Part shown: in pieces, positions 26,298-35,140 of the stretch
Layout of the letters: each line of letters begins with the position of its first letter
Numbering within the stretch: the stretch's first letter is position 1
From: DAHUYF01 sp035945115
Lineage (GTDB): Bacteria > Pseudomonadota > Alphaproteobacteria > ATCC43930 > CGMCC-115725
Direction: 5' to 3'
DNA length: 64,000 bases
Assembly: GCA_035945115.1 (NCBI GenBank)
Contig: DASZAN010000113.1
Location: 15,508 to 79,507 of the forward strand
Position numbers and translations under genes: made by a program
The notes under the pieces: generated by a model
The model's database searches: none
The model's input: only the letters and a program-made list of their open reading frames with translations
What the model was told of the DNA's origin: nothing

Positions 26298-27773
26298 ATG
26301 CCGAGTGAAGTAACCCTGCCGCGCCTTCGCGTGAGTCCCCGGTTGTTGGGCGCTGCAGTCCCGATAGCGCCGCTACTACTACTCGCCGCCAGCTTTCACA
26401 TCGCGGTCACGCTGACGTTCGGGATTACCGAGATTCGGATCGGCCTCTCCGACTTTGTGTTGCTGCTCGTCTTGCCCCTGCTTGGGTGGGCTATGCTGCG
26501 ACGCGAGATGCCTCTACCGCTCATCCCGCGCGGCGCGTTCTTCTGGCTTGGTGCGCTCACAATCTGGCTCACGATTGCGCTTGTGCATGGCCGAACGGCG
26601 ATCGGCACCTGGCAAAGCTGGGCTGTGCTCAACAAATATCTCGGCTGGTACGTCCTGCTTCTCTACTTCGTGCTCGGCGCATCGGTCGCGACGGTCGATG
26701 TCAACAAGGGCCACATCGTCAATACCTTTCTTCAGATTTTCATCGCCACCGCTTCAGTCATCAGTATTGCCGGATTCGCGCGGGTGATCGGCGCACAGTT
26801 GGGTTGGCGCGACATCGCACTGCTCTGGAATCGCCAAGAAGGCCTGCTTGCCAATCCCAACGCTTTTGGGGTCGCGATGGCGGCGACGTGGGCTCTGCTG
26901 ACGACGATGGGGCGCGAGAGAACGATTTTCTCGCGGCGCCTCGACCGAACCGCAGCGGCGATTGCCGTCGTCGCTGTCGGCTATTCCGGCTCGCGCAGTG
27001 CTCAGATCGCTTTGATTTGCGCCGCGGGCGTGCTGGTGCTGCTAGGCGTGACCAATTGGCGGCGATTGAGCCGCACGCTTGGCGTAGCGCTCCTTATCGT
27101 CGCAGCGATTGCCGTGCTGCGCATCGAATACGTCCTCTGGGTACTCGCCATTCTCACAGCCGTGCTGAACCGCGTGCTGTTTGCGGTGCGTTGGCTGCTC
27201 GCCGAAGGAAGCTGGGTTTTTAATTTGGCGCTTCAATGGGTGATGTCGCTGCTTGGCTACGATCTTGGGCCTGTCAGCGCACCGACTGTCGCTGCGGCGC
27301 CGGCGGCGGCAATACCCACCCTCCCCCCGCTCACGCGCAATATCGTCCCGGGGTTGTTGAGCGCGACCGAGAGCATGTCGGTCGGCCAGCGCATGAGCAT
27401 CACGGTAGCGGCCTTCGAGATGTGGCGAGCGTCGCCGCTATGGGGCGTGGGCCTGGGCACGTTCTTCCATGAGCAGGTCGCCGCCGGCGTGAAGCCCCCG
27501 CAGCTCATCCACACCAGCGGCCTTTGGCTCTTGACGGAGACCGGGATTTTCGGAGTGCTGCTGGTTGGCGGGTTTGGACTCTACAGCCTCTGGCTGCTGC
27601 ACAACCGCCCGGAGCCGATCTGCCGCGCCATGATCGGCGTCATCACCGTGTTCGTCATCGGCTCGATTGGCAACGAGCTCATGTACCAGCGCTATTTTTG
27701 GTTCTTGCTCGGCCTTGGGCTTGCCAGTGCGAGGCTCTACAGCGCGCCGGCCTCTGCCCGCCGGTTGAGGTGA
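26298..27773 (+). CDS. O-antigen ligase/Wzy-like membrane protein
   Basis: This 491-residue protein has about 11 predicted helices and a large periplasmic loop (about 330-410) before the last three. The pattern QRMSITVAAFEMWRASPLWGVGLGTF with the following HTSGLWLLTETGIFGVLL is the Wzy_C signature of O-antigen ligases and polymerases. NRQEGLLANPNAFG is also typical. The ATG at 26298 is the best start; a longer reading begins at 26226. Codon use is more AT-rich than in the flanking genes. Its end overlaps the convergent flippase-like gene by 37 bases. Ligase or polymerase cannot be separated from sequence. Confidence 0.88.
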   Translation: MPSEVTLPRLRVSPRLLGAAVPIAPLLLLAASFHIAVTLTFGITEIRIGLSDFVLLLVLPLLGWAMLRREMPLPLIPRGAFFWLGALTIWLTIALVHGRTAIGTWQSWAVLNKYLGWYVLLLYFVLGASVATVDVNKGHIVNTFLQIFIATASVISIAGFARVIGAQLGWRDIALLWNRQEGLLANPNAFGVAMAATWALLTTMGRERTIFSRRLDRTAAAIAVVAVGYSGSRSAQIALICAAGVLVLLGVTNWRRLSRTLGVALLIVAAIAVLRIEYVLWVLAILTAVLNRVLFAVRWLLAEGSWVFNLALQWVMSLLGYDLGPVSAPTVAAAPAAAIPTLPPLTRNIVPGLLSATESMSVGQRMSITVAAFEMWRASPLWGVGLGTFFHEQVAAGVKPPQLIHTSGLWLLTETGIFGVLLVGGFGLYSLWLLHNRPEPICRAMIGVITVFVIGSIGNELMYQRYFWFLLGLGLASARLYSAPASARRLR

Positions 27774-28687
27774 ACGGGCAGCATGAGCGCGGCAGCGACC
27801 ACGATGCCGCCGAGCGTTGACGCATAAATAAGCAATGAGACGAGCAAGCCGATGTCGGGGCTCGCGCCGAGCAAGCCAAGTGCCACCATGGTGCTGAATT
27901 CGCGGACGCCCCACCCGCCGACGCTGATCGGCAGTCCCGCGAGCAGCATGGTGGCGGGCAGCACCAACATGACATTCAGTGGCGAGGCACCGGCCCAGAG
28001 CGAAGCGGTGAGCGCCACACCGATTAGCACGATCACGAGCTGGCTCAGTATGGTCAGAAACACCGCCACCGCGAGTGCGCGGCCGTTGACGAGAAAAGCG
28101 CGCGCGCTTTCCAAAACCGCGCGCAAATAACGGAGCGCGGCGCGGACCCAGTGCCGCCCCCGCTGCGATCGCGCGCCGAAGGCAGCGCCGCCGAGCATCA
28201 ACAGAAGGATCGTCACGCCAGCCCGACCGGCGTAGCTCGGAAGATGCGGTACCAGTTGCGGATGAAGCACACTCAGTCCGGCGAGCGACATCACCGCAAG
28301 CACGGCTGTCGCCAGCACCTTCTCCAACGCGGTCGTCGACAGTACCGGCGGTGATGGCACCGCCATTTTGCTGAGCAGATAGATGCGCGTTAGGGCGCCG
28401 CCCACGACGTTGATCATCAGCGTGTTCGCCAGGAGGCTGACGATGTTGACCTTGAATGTGGTCGCGAGGCGCAGATGAACGCCGACCGCCCGCAACATGA
28501 GATGCCAGCGCCAGGACGCAATGAATACCTGCGCCGTCCCAAGTCCGAGGCAAAGTAGGAACGTCACCAACGAAAGCTGGTGCGCGGCTTCCCACAATCG
28601 CTGCGCGCTCACCCGCGACAACGCGAGCCCGAGTAGCGCCAGGCTAAAAATGATTTTGGGCAGGTGAGCTCGGGCTTTCGATAACAT
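27737..28687 (-). CDS. Flippase-like LPG-synthase TM-domain protein
   Basis: This 316-residue protein has 7-8 predicted helices and belongs to the YbhN/LPG_synthase_TM family. The signature is LPISVGGWGVREFSTMVALG (GGxGxRE). It also has the N-terminal WRWHLMLRAVGV segment and TLMINVVGGALTRIY. Members span the membrane and may move lipid-linked sugars; the catalytic aminoacyl-transfer domain of MprF is absent. The ATG at 28687 begins right before the first helix. The 3' end overlaps the O-antigen ligase-like gene by 37 bases on the opposite strand. Confidence 0.85.
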   Translation of the reverse strand: MLSKARAHLPKIIFSLALLGLALSRVSAQRLWEAAHQLSLVTFLLCLGLGTAQVFIASWRWHLMLRAVGVHLRLATTFKVNIVSLLANTLMINVVGGALTRIYLLSKMAVPSPPVLSTTALEKVLATAVLAVMSLAGLSVLHPQLVPHLPSYAGRAGVTILLLMLGGAAFGARSQRGRHWVRAALRYLRAVLESARAFLVNGRALAVAVFLTILSQLVIVLIGVALTASLWAGASPLNVMLVLPATMLLAGLPISVGGWGVREFSTMVALGLLGASPDIGLLVSLLIYASTLGGIVVAAALMLPVHLNRRAEAGAL

Positions 28688-28785
28688 CGTGATGCGGCTC
28701 ACTCCGAGAATGGGCGCCCCATAACACACGCATGCGACGATTTCAAAATCACTTTATCGCGCAACGCATCCTTGGCGAAGTCACG

Positions 28786-29568
28786 TCAGGGACCGGGAAG
28801 AAAGGCATCGGTCCGGTCAAGGAGGCGGTAGGCGATGAGGCCGAGCCACTCCTTCACGGCCAGCTCAAAAAGGCCGAGATGCTGGACGAGGGCCACCGAC
28901 CAACCGCTATCGAAGCTAGTGCGATAATCGGTGGGAAATGGCACGGGGGCCCAGCTGGCACGGCGGAAGCAGCCCACCGCGCGCGGCATGTGGACTGCGG
29001 ACGTGACCAGCAGCCATGTCTCGCTGGGCTGCGGTTCCGCGACCGCCTTGGCGAAGATCGCGTTCTCGATCGTATTGCGCGAACGCGGCTCGATCAGCAT
29101 ACGTCGGCGATCAAAACCCTGGGCGACGAGCAAGTCGCGCGTGAGTTCCGCCTCGCTGCGCCCATGCGGGAGGATTGCCGCTTCCCCGCCGACCAGGAGC
29201 AATTTCGCATCGGGATAGCGCCGCGCCAGCACCATGAAGCTCAGCAGGCGATCGGCGGCACCATTGACGACCGGCTCGACCTGGTCGCCGACGAAGCGCT
29301 GCTCGACCGCGCCGCCGAGGAGGATAATACCATCGACCCGGCCAGGGATGGTCGGCACGGGGAAGCGCGACTCGAGCGGCGCGATGAGCCAGTCACCGAA
29401 CGGGAATAAGGTGATGCCGACGAACGCCATCGTCACGATCGCAATCAGCGGCAAACCGCGGCGGCCGCGTGAGCGCCAAAGTCGCAGGACGCCGAGCAGC
29501 AGCAACAGCACCGCGAGGTTTGCCGGCGCCAAGAAAGGGCGGAGAATTCTCGTAATGACGAACGTCAT
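28786..29568 (-). CDS. YdcF family membrane protein (DUF218)
   Basis: This 260-residue protein has two N-terminal helices (about 13-29 and 41-58) and a DUF218 (YdcF/SanA/ElyC) domain. Family blocks include GIILLGGAVE, AKLLLVGGEAAI, ESRNT-like EPRSRNTIENA and TSAVHMPRAVGCFRR. ElyC-type members influence peptidoglycan and lipid-carrier metabolism, which fits a surface-polysaccharide neighbourhood. The ATG at 29568 starts close to the first helix. The gene lies between the flippase-like gene and the divergent CapD-like gene. Confidence 0.88.
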   Translation of the reverse strand: MTFVITRILRPFLAPANLAVLLLLLGVLRLWRSRGRRGLPLIAIVTMAFVGITLFPFGDWLIAPLESRFPVPTIPGRVDGIILLGGAVEQRFVGDQVEPVVNGAADRLLSFMVLARRYPDAKLLLVGGEAAILPHGRSEAELTRDLLVAQGFDRRRMLIEPRSRNTIENAIFAKAVAEPQPSETWLLVTSAVHMPRAVGCFRRASWAPVPFPTDYRTSFDSGWSVALVQHLGLFELAVKEWLGLIAYRLLDRTDAFLPGP

Positions 29569-29693
29569 GGGAGATCGGGCGATGGGAACTCGGTCATAGC
29601 GCACCGCGAATTGCAAACCTAGCGCCAGCTCTAGTTTTCCTATTGCCTGTTTCCGCCTCGTTCCCTAACTTCGCCCGGTTCGGGGGCCGAGGC

Positions 29694-31610
29694 ATGATGA
29701 GACTGAGCCGGGCGAACGCCGCCTTCAGCCATGACGTGTTCATGGCCGCGCTGTCCTTCCTGCTTTCGTTCTACCTGCGCGTCGGCGACGGCGTCGTCGC
29801 TTACTCCTGGAAGCTGCTTCTCGGCTACGATCTCGCCTTTGCCGCGATCGCCGCCGGCGTCTTCTGGTGGACTGGACTCTACCGCGGCATCTGGCGCTAC
29901 GCCTCGCTCCCCGATCTCCTGGGCTTGCTGCGCGCCGTCAGCGTCGTCGTGCTGCTCTTCTTTCCGGCGATGTTCATGCTGACCCGCCTCGACGAGCTGC
30001 CGCGCTCGCTCCCGGGCATCAATTGGCTGGTGCTGATGGCGCTCTTGGGCGGGCCGCGCTTTGCTTATCGCGCCTACAAGGATGGCGGCCTCGCCCATGT
30101 GCTGGAGCGCGGCGACGCCGGCATTCCCGTGCTGCTGATCGGCGCGCGCGAGGGCGCCGCCATGTTCATCCGCGAGATGGCAAGCGATCCGGACCGGCTC
30201 TACCGCGTCGTCGGCATCGTCTCCGGCACCGACGCGCGGGTCGGCCGCGACCTCGTCGGCGTCCCCGTGTTGGGCCGCATCGAGGACCTGCCGCTGGTGG
30301 TGGCGCGGCTCGACGAGCGCGGGCTCCGTCCGCAGCGCCTCATCATCAGCGCGCAGACGCTGCCGGGCGCGACGGTGCGGCGCCTTCTCGACATGGCGGA
30401 CGAGCTCGGCATTCCCTTGGCACGCCTGCCGCGGATCACCGAATTCAAGAAGACGACGGGCGAGGAGGAAACCGCGACGATCGAGCCGATCGCGATCGAG
30501 GATCTGCTGGGGCGACCGCAGACCGTGCTCGACCGCGCCGGTATGCGCGCGCTCATCGCCGACCGCCGGGTGCTCGTCACCGGCGCCGGCGGCACCATCG
30601 GCTCGGAGCTGGTGCGCCAGGTGGCGACCTACGGACCGGCGCGCCTCACCCTGCTCGACAACGGCGAGTATGCGCTCTACACGATCGACCGCGAACTTGC
30701 CGAGAAGCATCCGAGCCTGCCGCGAAGCGCGATCATCGCCGACGTGCGCGAGCGCGCCCGCATCGATGAGGTGATGGCCGAGGAACGACCCGAGCTCGTC
30801 TTCCATGCCGCGGCGCTGAAGCACGTGCCGATGGTCGAGGCCAATCTCATCGAGGGCGTGCTCACCAACGCGCTCGGCACGCGCTATGTCGCCGAGGCCT
30901 GCCGCGCCCATGGCGTGCGCGCCATGGTGATGATCTCGACCGACAAGGCGGTCAATCCCGTCAACATCATGGGCGCCTCCAAGCGGCTCGCCGAGAGCAT
31001 CTGCCAGGCGCTCGACATCGTCGAAGCGCGAAAGGCCGGCGGCACCCGCTTCCTCACCGTGCGCTTCGGCAATGTGCTGGGCTCGACGGGCTCGGTGGTA
31101 CCGCTCTTTCAGCGCCAACTTGCGGCGGGCGGACCGCTCACCGTCACCCATCCCGAAATCTCTCGCTTCTTCATGACCGTGCGCGAGGCGGTCGAGCTCG
31201 TACTCCAGGCCTCCGCCCTTGCGATCGAAGAGGGCGAGGCGCGCGGCAAGATTTTCGTGCTCGACATGGGCGAGCCCGTAAAGATCGTCGATCTCGCGCG
31301 GCAGATGATCCGGCTTGCCGGCCGCCGGCCCGACCAGGACGTCAAGATCGAGTTCGTCGGGCTGCGTCCCGGCGAGAAGCTCCACGAGGAGCTTTTCTAT
31401 GCGAACGAGCCGCTGCTGCCGACGGAAGCCGCGGGCATCCGCCTCGCCGCACCACGCACGATCGATTACGCCATGCTGCAACGCTCGCTCGACGAGCTCG
31501 CCGAGCACGCGCGCGAGCGCCGCGAGGAGCGGGTCGTGGCGCTGCTCGCGACGCTGGTCCCCGAATACGCCAAGGCCCGCGCCAGCACGACCCGCGCGGC
31601 GGGCGCTTAG
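29694..31610 (+). CDS. CapD/WbpM-like UDP-HexNAc 4,6-dehydratase
   Basis: This 638-residue protein has four N-terminal helices (about 12-100), a CoA-binding-like domain with IPVLLIGAREGAAMFIREM, and a C-terminal SDR domain (from about 285, VTGAGGTIGSELVRQ). The active-site segment STDKAVNPVNIMGASKR has Met where most SDRs have Tyr, as in PglF/WbpM/FlaA1-type 4,6-dehydratases. These make UDP-4-keto-6-deoxy-HexNAc, the precursor of QuiNAc, FucNAc or bacillosamine. It thus probably supplies the epimerase and polyprenyl transferase of this region. ATG at 29694 or 29697. Confidence 0.92.
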   Translation: MMRLSRANAAFSHDVFMAALSFLLSFYLRVGDGVVAYSWKLLLGYDLAFAAIAAGVFWWTGLYRGIWRYASLPDLLGLLRAVSVVVLLFFPAMFMLTRLDELPRSLPGINWLVLMALLGGPRFAYRAYKDGGLAHVLERGDAGIPVLLIGAREGAAMFIREMASDPDRLYRVVGIVSGTDARVGRDLVGVPVLGRIEDLPLVVARLDERGLRPQRLIISAQTLPGATVRRLLDMADELGIPLARLPRITEFKKTTGEEETATIEPIAIEDLLGRPQTVLDRAGMRALIADRRVLVTGAGGTIGSELVRQVATYGPARLTLLDNGEYALYTIDRELAEKHPSLPRSAIIADVRERARIDEVMAEERPELVFHAAALKHVPMVEANLIEGVLTNALGTRYVAEACRAHGVRAMVMISTDKAVNPVNIMGASKRLAESICQALDIVEARKAGGTRFLTVRFGNVLGSTGSVVPLFQRQLAAGGPLTVTHPEISRFFMTVREAVELVLQASALAIEEGEARGKIFVLDMGEPVKIVDLARQMIRLAGRRPDQDVKIEFVGLRPGEKLHEELFYANEPLLPTEAAGIRLAAPRTIDYAMLQRSLDELAEHARERREERVVALLATLVPEYAKARASTTRAAGA

Positions 31611-31635
31611 TGCTGAGGGGAAACGCTAGCCGCCA

Positions 31636-31795
31636 AATTTCCCTCTCCGCACGAAGTGGGGAGAGGGAGGGGACCCGTTGCGCCGCAGGCGCAATGGGGA
31701 GGGTGAGGTGTCTTTCTGCGGCACCGCGCTTCGGCCTCTCGCGCCCCACCTCACCCCGCCTCTCCGCCCCTGAGGGGCGGAGAGGAGAAGATCAT
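31636..31795. repeat. GC-rich intergenic palindrome, second copy
   Basis: CCCTCTCCGCACG, GTGGGGAGAGGGAGG, GGAGGGTGAGG, CCCCACCTCACCC and CCTCTCCGCCCC blocks pair in several ways. The unit is related to that at 18697-18822. It fills the gap between the CapD-like gene and the epoxide hydrolase. No gene is evident in it. Confidence 0.75.
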
Positions 31796-31815
31796 TTGCC
31801 GCGCTGAGCAAAACA

Positions 31816-32988
31816 ATGGCGACGCCGCAACCCTTCACGCTGCATATCGCCGACAGCGCGATCGCCGATCTACGCGAGCGCCTCGGGCGGACGCGGTTCC
31901 CGGATCAAGCGCCGGGCGCGCCTTGGGCTTACGGCGCCGATGTGGCGTGGATGAAGGAGCTCGTCGCCTACTGGGGCGAACGCTTCGACTGGCGCGCCCA
32001 AGAGGCGCGGCTCAATCAGTTTCCGCAATTCCGAGCGCCGCTCCACGGCATCGACCTGCATTTCCTGCACGTGCCAGGCAGAGGGCCCGATCCGTGCCCG
32101 CTCCTCTTGTCGCATGGCTGGCCGGGCTCGGTCTTCGAGTTCCTCGAGATCATCCCGCGCCTCACCGATCCCGCGCGCTTCGGCGGTGATCCCGCCGATG
32201 CCTTCACCGTGATCGCCCCGTCGCTGCCGGGCTACGGGCTTTCCTTTGCGGCGGGACAGAGGCGCTTCGGCGTCGAGGAGATCAGCGAGGCCTTTGCCGC
32301 GCTCATGATGGAGGTGCTGGGCTACCGCCGCTTTGCCGCGCAGGGCGGCGACTGGGGCGCCTTCATCACCACGCGCCTTGCCCATCTCCATCCCGAGCGC
32401 GTCCTCGGCCTACATGTGAACGCGCTGCCGATCCGCCGCGACCCCAAGATGGTGGCGGAGCCCACGCCCGAGGAGCGCCGCTACCTCGAGGAGCTCGCGG
32501 CCTGGCTCAAGGACGAGACCGGCTATCAGTGGATCCAGGGAACGAAGCCGCAGACCCTCGCCTTCGGACTCACCGACTCCCCCGTCGGGCTTGCCGCTTG
32601 GATCGCCGAGAAATTCCGCACCTGGTCCGATTGCGGCGGCGAGATCGAATCGGCCATCAGCAAAGATCATCTGCTGGCGAATATCAGCCTCTATTGGTTC
32701 ACGGGCGCGATCGGCTCCTCCTTCTGGCCCTATTACGCGCGCATGCACCGGCCCTGGCCCATTCCCGACGGCGCCGCCATCGACGTGCCGATGGGATATT
32801 GCCAATTTCCCCGCGAGATGCTCCGCCCGCCCCGCTCCATGGCCGAGCGCATGTTCCGCGACATCCGCCGCTGGAGCGTGATGCCGAAGGGCGGCCATTT
32901 CGCCGCGATGGAGCAACCCGACCCGCTCGCCCGCGAACTCCGCGACTTCTTCCGCCCGCTACGGACAGAAGGTTCGGGCAAAAGATAA
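31816..32988 (+). CDS. Epoxide hydrolase (alpha/beta fold, EHN domain)
   Basis: This 390-residue protein has an N-terminal epoxide hydrolase lid domain and an alpha/beta hydrolase core. The oxyanion motif is H100-GWPGS, the nucleophile is D179 in GGDWGA, and the catalytic His is H361 in GGHFAAMEQP. It would open an epoxide to a diol; a natural substrate cannot be named. It has no signal peptide, so it is cytoplasmic. The ATG at 31816 is followed by the expected PFTLHIADSAIADLRERL. The strong GntR promoter follows directly. Confidence 0.92.
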   Translation: MATPQPFTLHIADSAIADLRERLGRTRFPDQAPGAPWAYGADVAWMKELVAYWGERFDWRAQEARLNQFPQFRAPLHGIDLHFLHVPGRGPDPCPLLLSHGWPGSVFEFLEIIPRLTDPARFGGDPADAFTVIAPSLPGYGLSFAAGQRRFGVEEISEAFAALMMEVLGYRRFAAQGGDWGAFITTRLAHLHPERVLGLHVNALPIRRDPKMVAEPTPEERRYLEELAAWLKDETGYQWIQGTKPQTLAFGLTDSPVGLAAWIAEKFRTWSDCGGEIESAISKDHLLANISLYWFTGAIGSSFWPYYARMHRPWPIPDGAAIDVPMGYCQFPREMLRPPRSMAERMFRDIRRWSVMPKGGHFAAMEQPDPLARELRDFFRPLRTEGSGKR

Positions 32989-32993
32989 TATCT

Positions 32994-33021
32994 TTGACAT
33001 CGTTATCATCGATGCTATGAT
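32994..33021 (+). promoter_or_regulatory. Promoter and operator of the GntR gene
   Basis: TTGACA (32994-32999), a 16-base spacer and TATGAT (33016-33021) form a near-consensus sigma-70 promoter. Inside the spacer an inverted repeat CATCG-N7-CGATG (32998-33014) is placed to block RNA polymerase. It is therefore a candidate operator for autoregulation by the following GntR protein. Confidence 0.75.
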
Positions 33022-33052
33022 TTCGGCTTTCCAGCGCCTGAGAGAGGGACAG

Positions 33053-33814
33053 GTGGGGGTCGAGCAGTTGTTTGCGCGGGATGAGGCGGGCCGGCCCGGG
33101 GCGCGGGCGGCGACGCTCTCGGCGCAGATCGTGGCGGAAGTGCGGGACGCGCTCTTTCAGCGCCGCCTCAAGCCCGGGGACTTCCTTGGCGGCGAGAAGG
33201 ACATCGCCCACCGCGCCGGCGTGAGCCGCATCGTCGCGCGCGACGCCTTGCGGACGCTGGCGGCGCTCGGCGTCGTCGACATCCGCATGGGCGCGGGCGG
33301 CGGCGCTCGCATTGCCCGCGGCAATCCCCAGGCTTTCGCCGAGGCGCTCGCCGTCCAGCTCGCGCTCACCGGCGTTGGGATCGGCGAGATCATGGATGCG
33401 CAGCGCGTCGTCGAATGCGAGGCGGCGGCGCTCGCCGCCGAGCGCGCCGCGCCGAGGGATCGCGAGCGGCTCGCGGCGCTCATCGCCGCGGCCGAGCGCG
33501 AGCGCCACGATCTCGACGCCTTCACCCGCTTGAGCCGCGATTTTCACCTGGCGATCGCCGAGGCGTCGCACAACCGCGTGCTCGTGTTCCAGCTCGTCTC
33601 GCTCCAGCACGTCTCCTGGCCGCGCCACAACCGCACGCTCACGCCCGAGGTGGCGGCGCACGTGCTAGCCGCGCATCGCGCGCTCGCAAGCGCCATCGCC
33701 GCCAGCGACAGCGCGGCGGCGCGACGGCTCATGGACGAGCATGTGCGCATGATCCGCGCGCGCCGCACCGCCGAGCATGGCGAGAGCGATGATCCCTTAG
33801 AGGCTTGTTGCTGA
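33053..33814 (+). CDS. GntR family regulator (FCD/FadR type)
   Basis: This 253-residue regulator has an N-terminal winged helix (about 20-80, ending RAGVSRIVARDALRTLAALG) and an FCD ligand domain. The domain holds metal-type residues in SRDFHLAIAEASHN, a later AHRAL and MDEHVRMI. FCD regulators usually respond to an organic acid or related metabolite. The GTG at 33053 has the ribosome-binding site GAGAGAGGG; the earlier ATG at 33017 lies inside the -10 box, so it cannot be transcribed. It precedes the substrate-binding-fold gene by 26 bases and likely controls it. Confidence 0.88.
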   Translation: MGVEQLFARDEAGRPGARAATLSAQIVAEVRDALFQRRLKPGDFLGGEKDIAHRAGVSRIVARDALRTLAALGVVDIRMGAGGGARIARGNPQAFAEALAVQLALTGVGIGEIMDAQRVVECEAAALAAERAAPRDRERLAALIAAAERERHDLDAFTRLSRDFHLAIAEASHNRVLVFQLVSLQHVSWPRHNRTLTPEVAAHVLAAHRALASAIAASDSAAARRLMDEHVRMIRARRTAEHGESDDPLEACC

Positions 33815-33840
33815 ACCATCGATCTCAGAGGAGGAAACCC

Positions 33841-34713
33841 ATGGGCAAGTTCGTCATCGCACCGCATATGCGGCTCCACGAATGGGTCGCCGAGGAGAAG
33901 GGCTACTTTGCCGCGGAAGGGCTCGATTACGAGTTCCGCGAGCAGCTCTCCTCGAAGGACGGCAAGCGGCACGATCTCGGCAACAAGGTGGGGGCCTATC
34001 AGACCTTCGAGCAAGGCCGCACCAGCGATGTGAGCTGCGCCTGCCACTGGACGGTCAACGTGGCGGCGTCGACGGGTCACGGAAAGCTTTACGCCGACGC
34101 CTATTCGCTGGCGCCGTCCGGCATCTTCGTGGCGCCGGAATCGCCGATCCGCGAGCCCGCAGACCTCCGGGGCGTGCCGATTTCGGTGGGCTATCAGTCC
34201 GGCAGCCACTACTCCACCATTCAGGCGCTCGAGCAGTACTTGCCGCTTCAGGACATCAAGCTGTCGTTTGCCGACGGGCTGCTCTTCCGGCGGCTGGAGC
34301 TTCTGGTCGACCGCAAGGTTCCCGCCGCCGCGGTCTTCAGCGGCCCCTACTACTTCCTGGAGCAGCTGGGCTTCCGCAAGATCATCGACACCACCTTCAT
34401 GATGGCGACGATGCTCACCGGCACGCCCGATGCCGAGGACGTGCGGCGCTACTTCCGCGCGCTCAGGAAGGCGCAGCGCGATATCGACCTCAGGCCCGAG
34501 CGCTATACCCACTACTACAAGAAGGAATTCCCCGAGCGCTTCCTCGCCCAGATGGACACGCGGCGTTGGGGTCCGGGCGAGCGCATCATCTTCGAGCCTT
34601 ATACGAAAGAGGTCTTCGAGGAATCCTTCGAATGGATCGCCCAGCACGAAATCTTCCCCGAAGGTGGCATGGGCGCCGGGAAGTACGAAGACGCAGTCTG
34701 CTCGCTGGCGTAG
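33841..34713 (+). CDS. NMT1/SsuA-like substrate-binding-fold protein without signal peptide
   Basis: This 290-residue protein has the periplasmic-binding fold of the NMT1/THI5/SsuA group: KFVIAPHMRLHEWVAEEKGYFAAEGLD, VSCACHWTVN, and the VPISVGYQSGSHYSTIQAL ligand segment. It starts directly with this fold, so no signal peptide, lipobox or transmembrane helix is present. The ribosome-binding site AGGAGGAAACCC makes the ATG at 33841 secure. No ABC permease or ATPase genes lie nearby, and the gene is coupled to a GntR regulator. It may be a cytoplasmic enzyme or sensor on this fold (as with THI5 and 4,5-dihydroxyphthalate decarboxylase) rather than a transport protein; this is inference. Confidence 0.75.
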   Translation: MGKFVIAPHMRLHEWVAEEKGYFAAEGLDYEFREQLSSKDGKRHDLGNKVGAYQTFEQGRTSDVSCACHWTVNVAASTGHGKLYADAYSLAPSGIFVAPESPIREPADLRGVPISVGYQSGSHYSTIQALEQYLPLQDIKLSFADGLLFRRLELLVDRKVPAAAVFSGPYYFLEQLGFRKIIDTTFMMATMLTGTPDAEDVRRYFRALRKAQRDIDLRPERYTHYYKKEFPERFLAQMDTRRWGPGERIIFEPYTKEVFEESFEWIAQHEIFPEGGMGAGKYEDAVCSLA

Positions 34714-34748
34714 GGCGGTACAGGCGGAATTATCGTCCTAAAAGCCGT

Positions 34749-34832
34749 CTTTGCGAGGAGCGAAGCGACGAAGCAATCCATTACCGCGGCAGCTCGCTGC
34801 CTGTGGATCGCTTCGCTCCGCTCGCGATGACG
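34749..34832. repeat. Palindromic repeat (GCGAGGAGCGAAGCGACGAAGC type)
   Basis: TTGCGAGGAGCGAAGCGA and GAAGCAATCCA on the left pair with TGGATCGCTTC and GCTCCGCTCGCGATGACG on the right, making a stem of about 84 bases. This family is widely scattered in rhizobial-type genomes. It follows the end of the substrate-binding-fold gene and may end or protect its mRNA. Confidence 0.75.
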
Positions 34833-34888
34833 GCGATCAGGGATCGCGCAGCCGACCTGACAGGGGTCTGCGCTTAGACCAGCTGCGG

Positions 34889-35140
34889 CTATTCGCCGCA
34901 ATCGACCTGGGTGAAGGCGCCGGTCTCGGGGTTCTCGTAGGCAAGCGCGGCGGCCATCAGCGTGCAGGTGCTGCGCGAGGTGTCAGTGGTGAAGGTGTGC
35001 GGCTTCGCCATTTCTGCCGTGCGAAATTTGATATGCATCCGCGCCGCGTCGCTGACGAGGTGCATCACCGGCACCGCCAAGGCCGCGAGAACGAGGGCCA
35101 CGGCGGCGATGTCGTGGAAGCTCGAGCGCCTGATATGCAT
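34889..35140 (-). CDS. Small membrane protein of unknown function (83 aa)
   Basis: This 83-residue protein has one hydrophobic helix (about 10-30, DIAAVALVLAALAVPVMHLV) and a short C-terminal domain with two cysteines (STCTLM and VDCGE). The orientation suggests the C-terminal part is outside the cytoplasm, where a disulfide could form. An excellent ribosome-binding site (AGGAGGTTCCG before the ATG) supports a real gene. I do not recognise a family. It lies between a palindromic repeat and the OsmC gene, and has no clear operon partners. Confidence 0.6.
   Translation of the reverse strand: MHIRRSSFHDIAAVALVLAALAVPVMHLVSDAARMHIKFRTAEMAKPHTFTTDTSRSTCTLMAAALAYENPETGAFTQVDCGE

Noticed and set aside
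29640..31508. 622-codon open frame antisense to the CapD/WbpM-like gene
   Set aside because: No domain pattern; the sense strand encodes a full 4,6-dehydratase.
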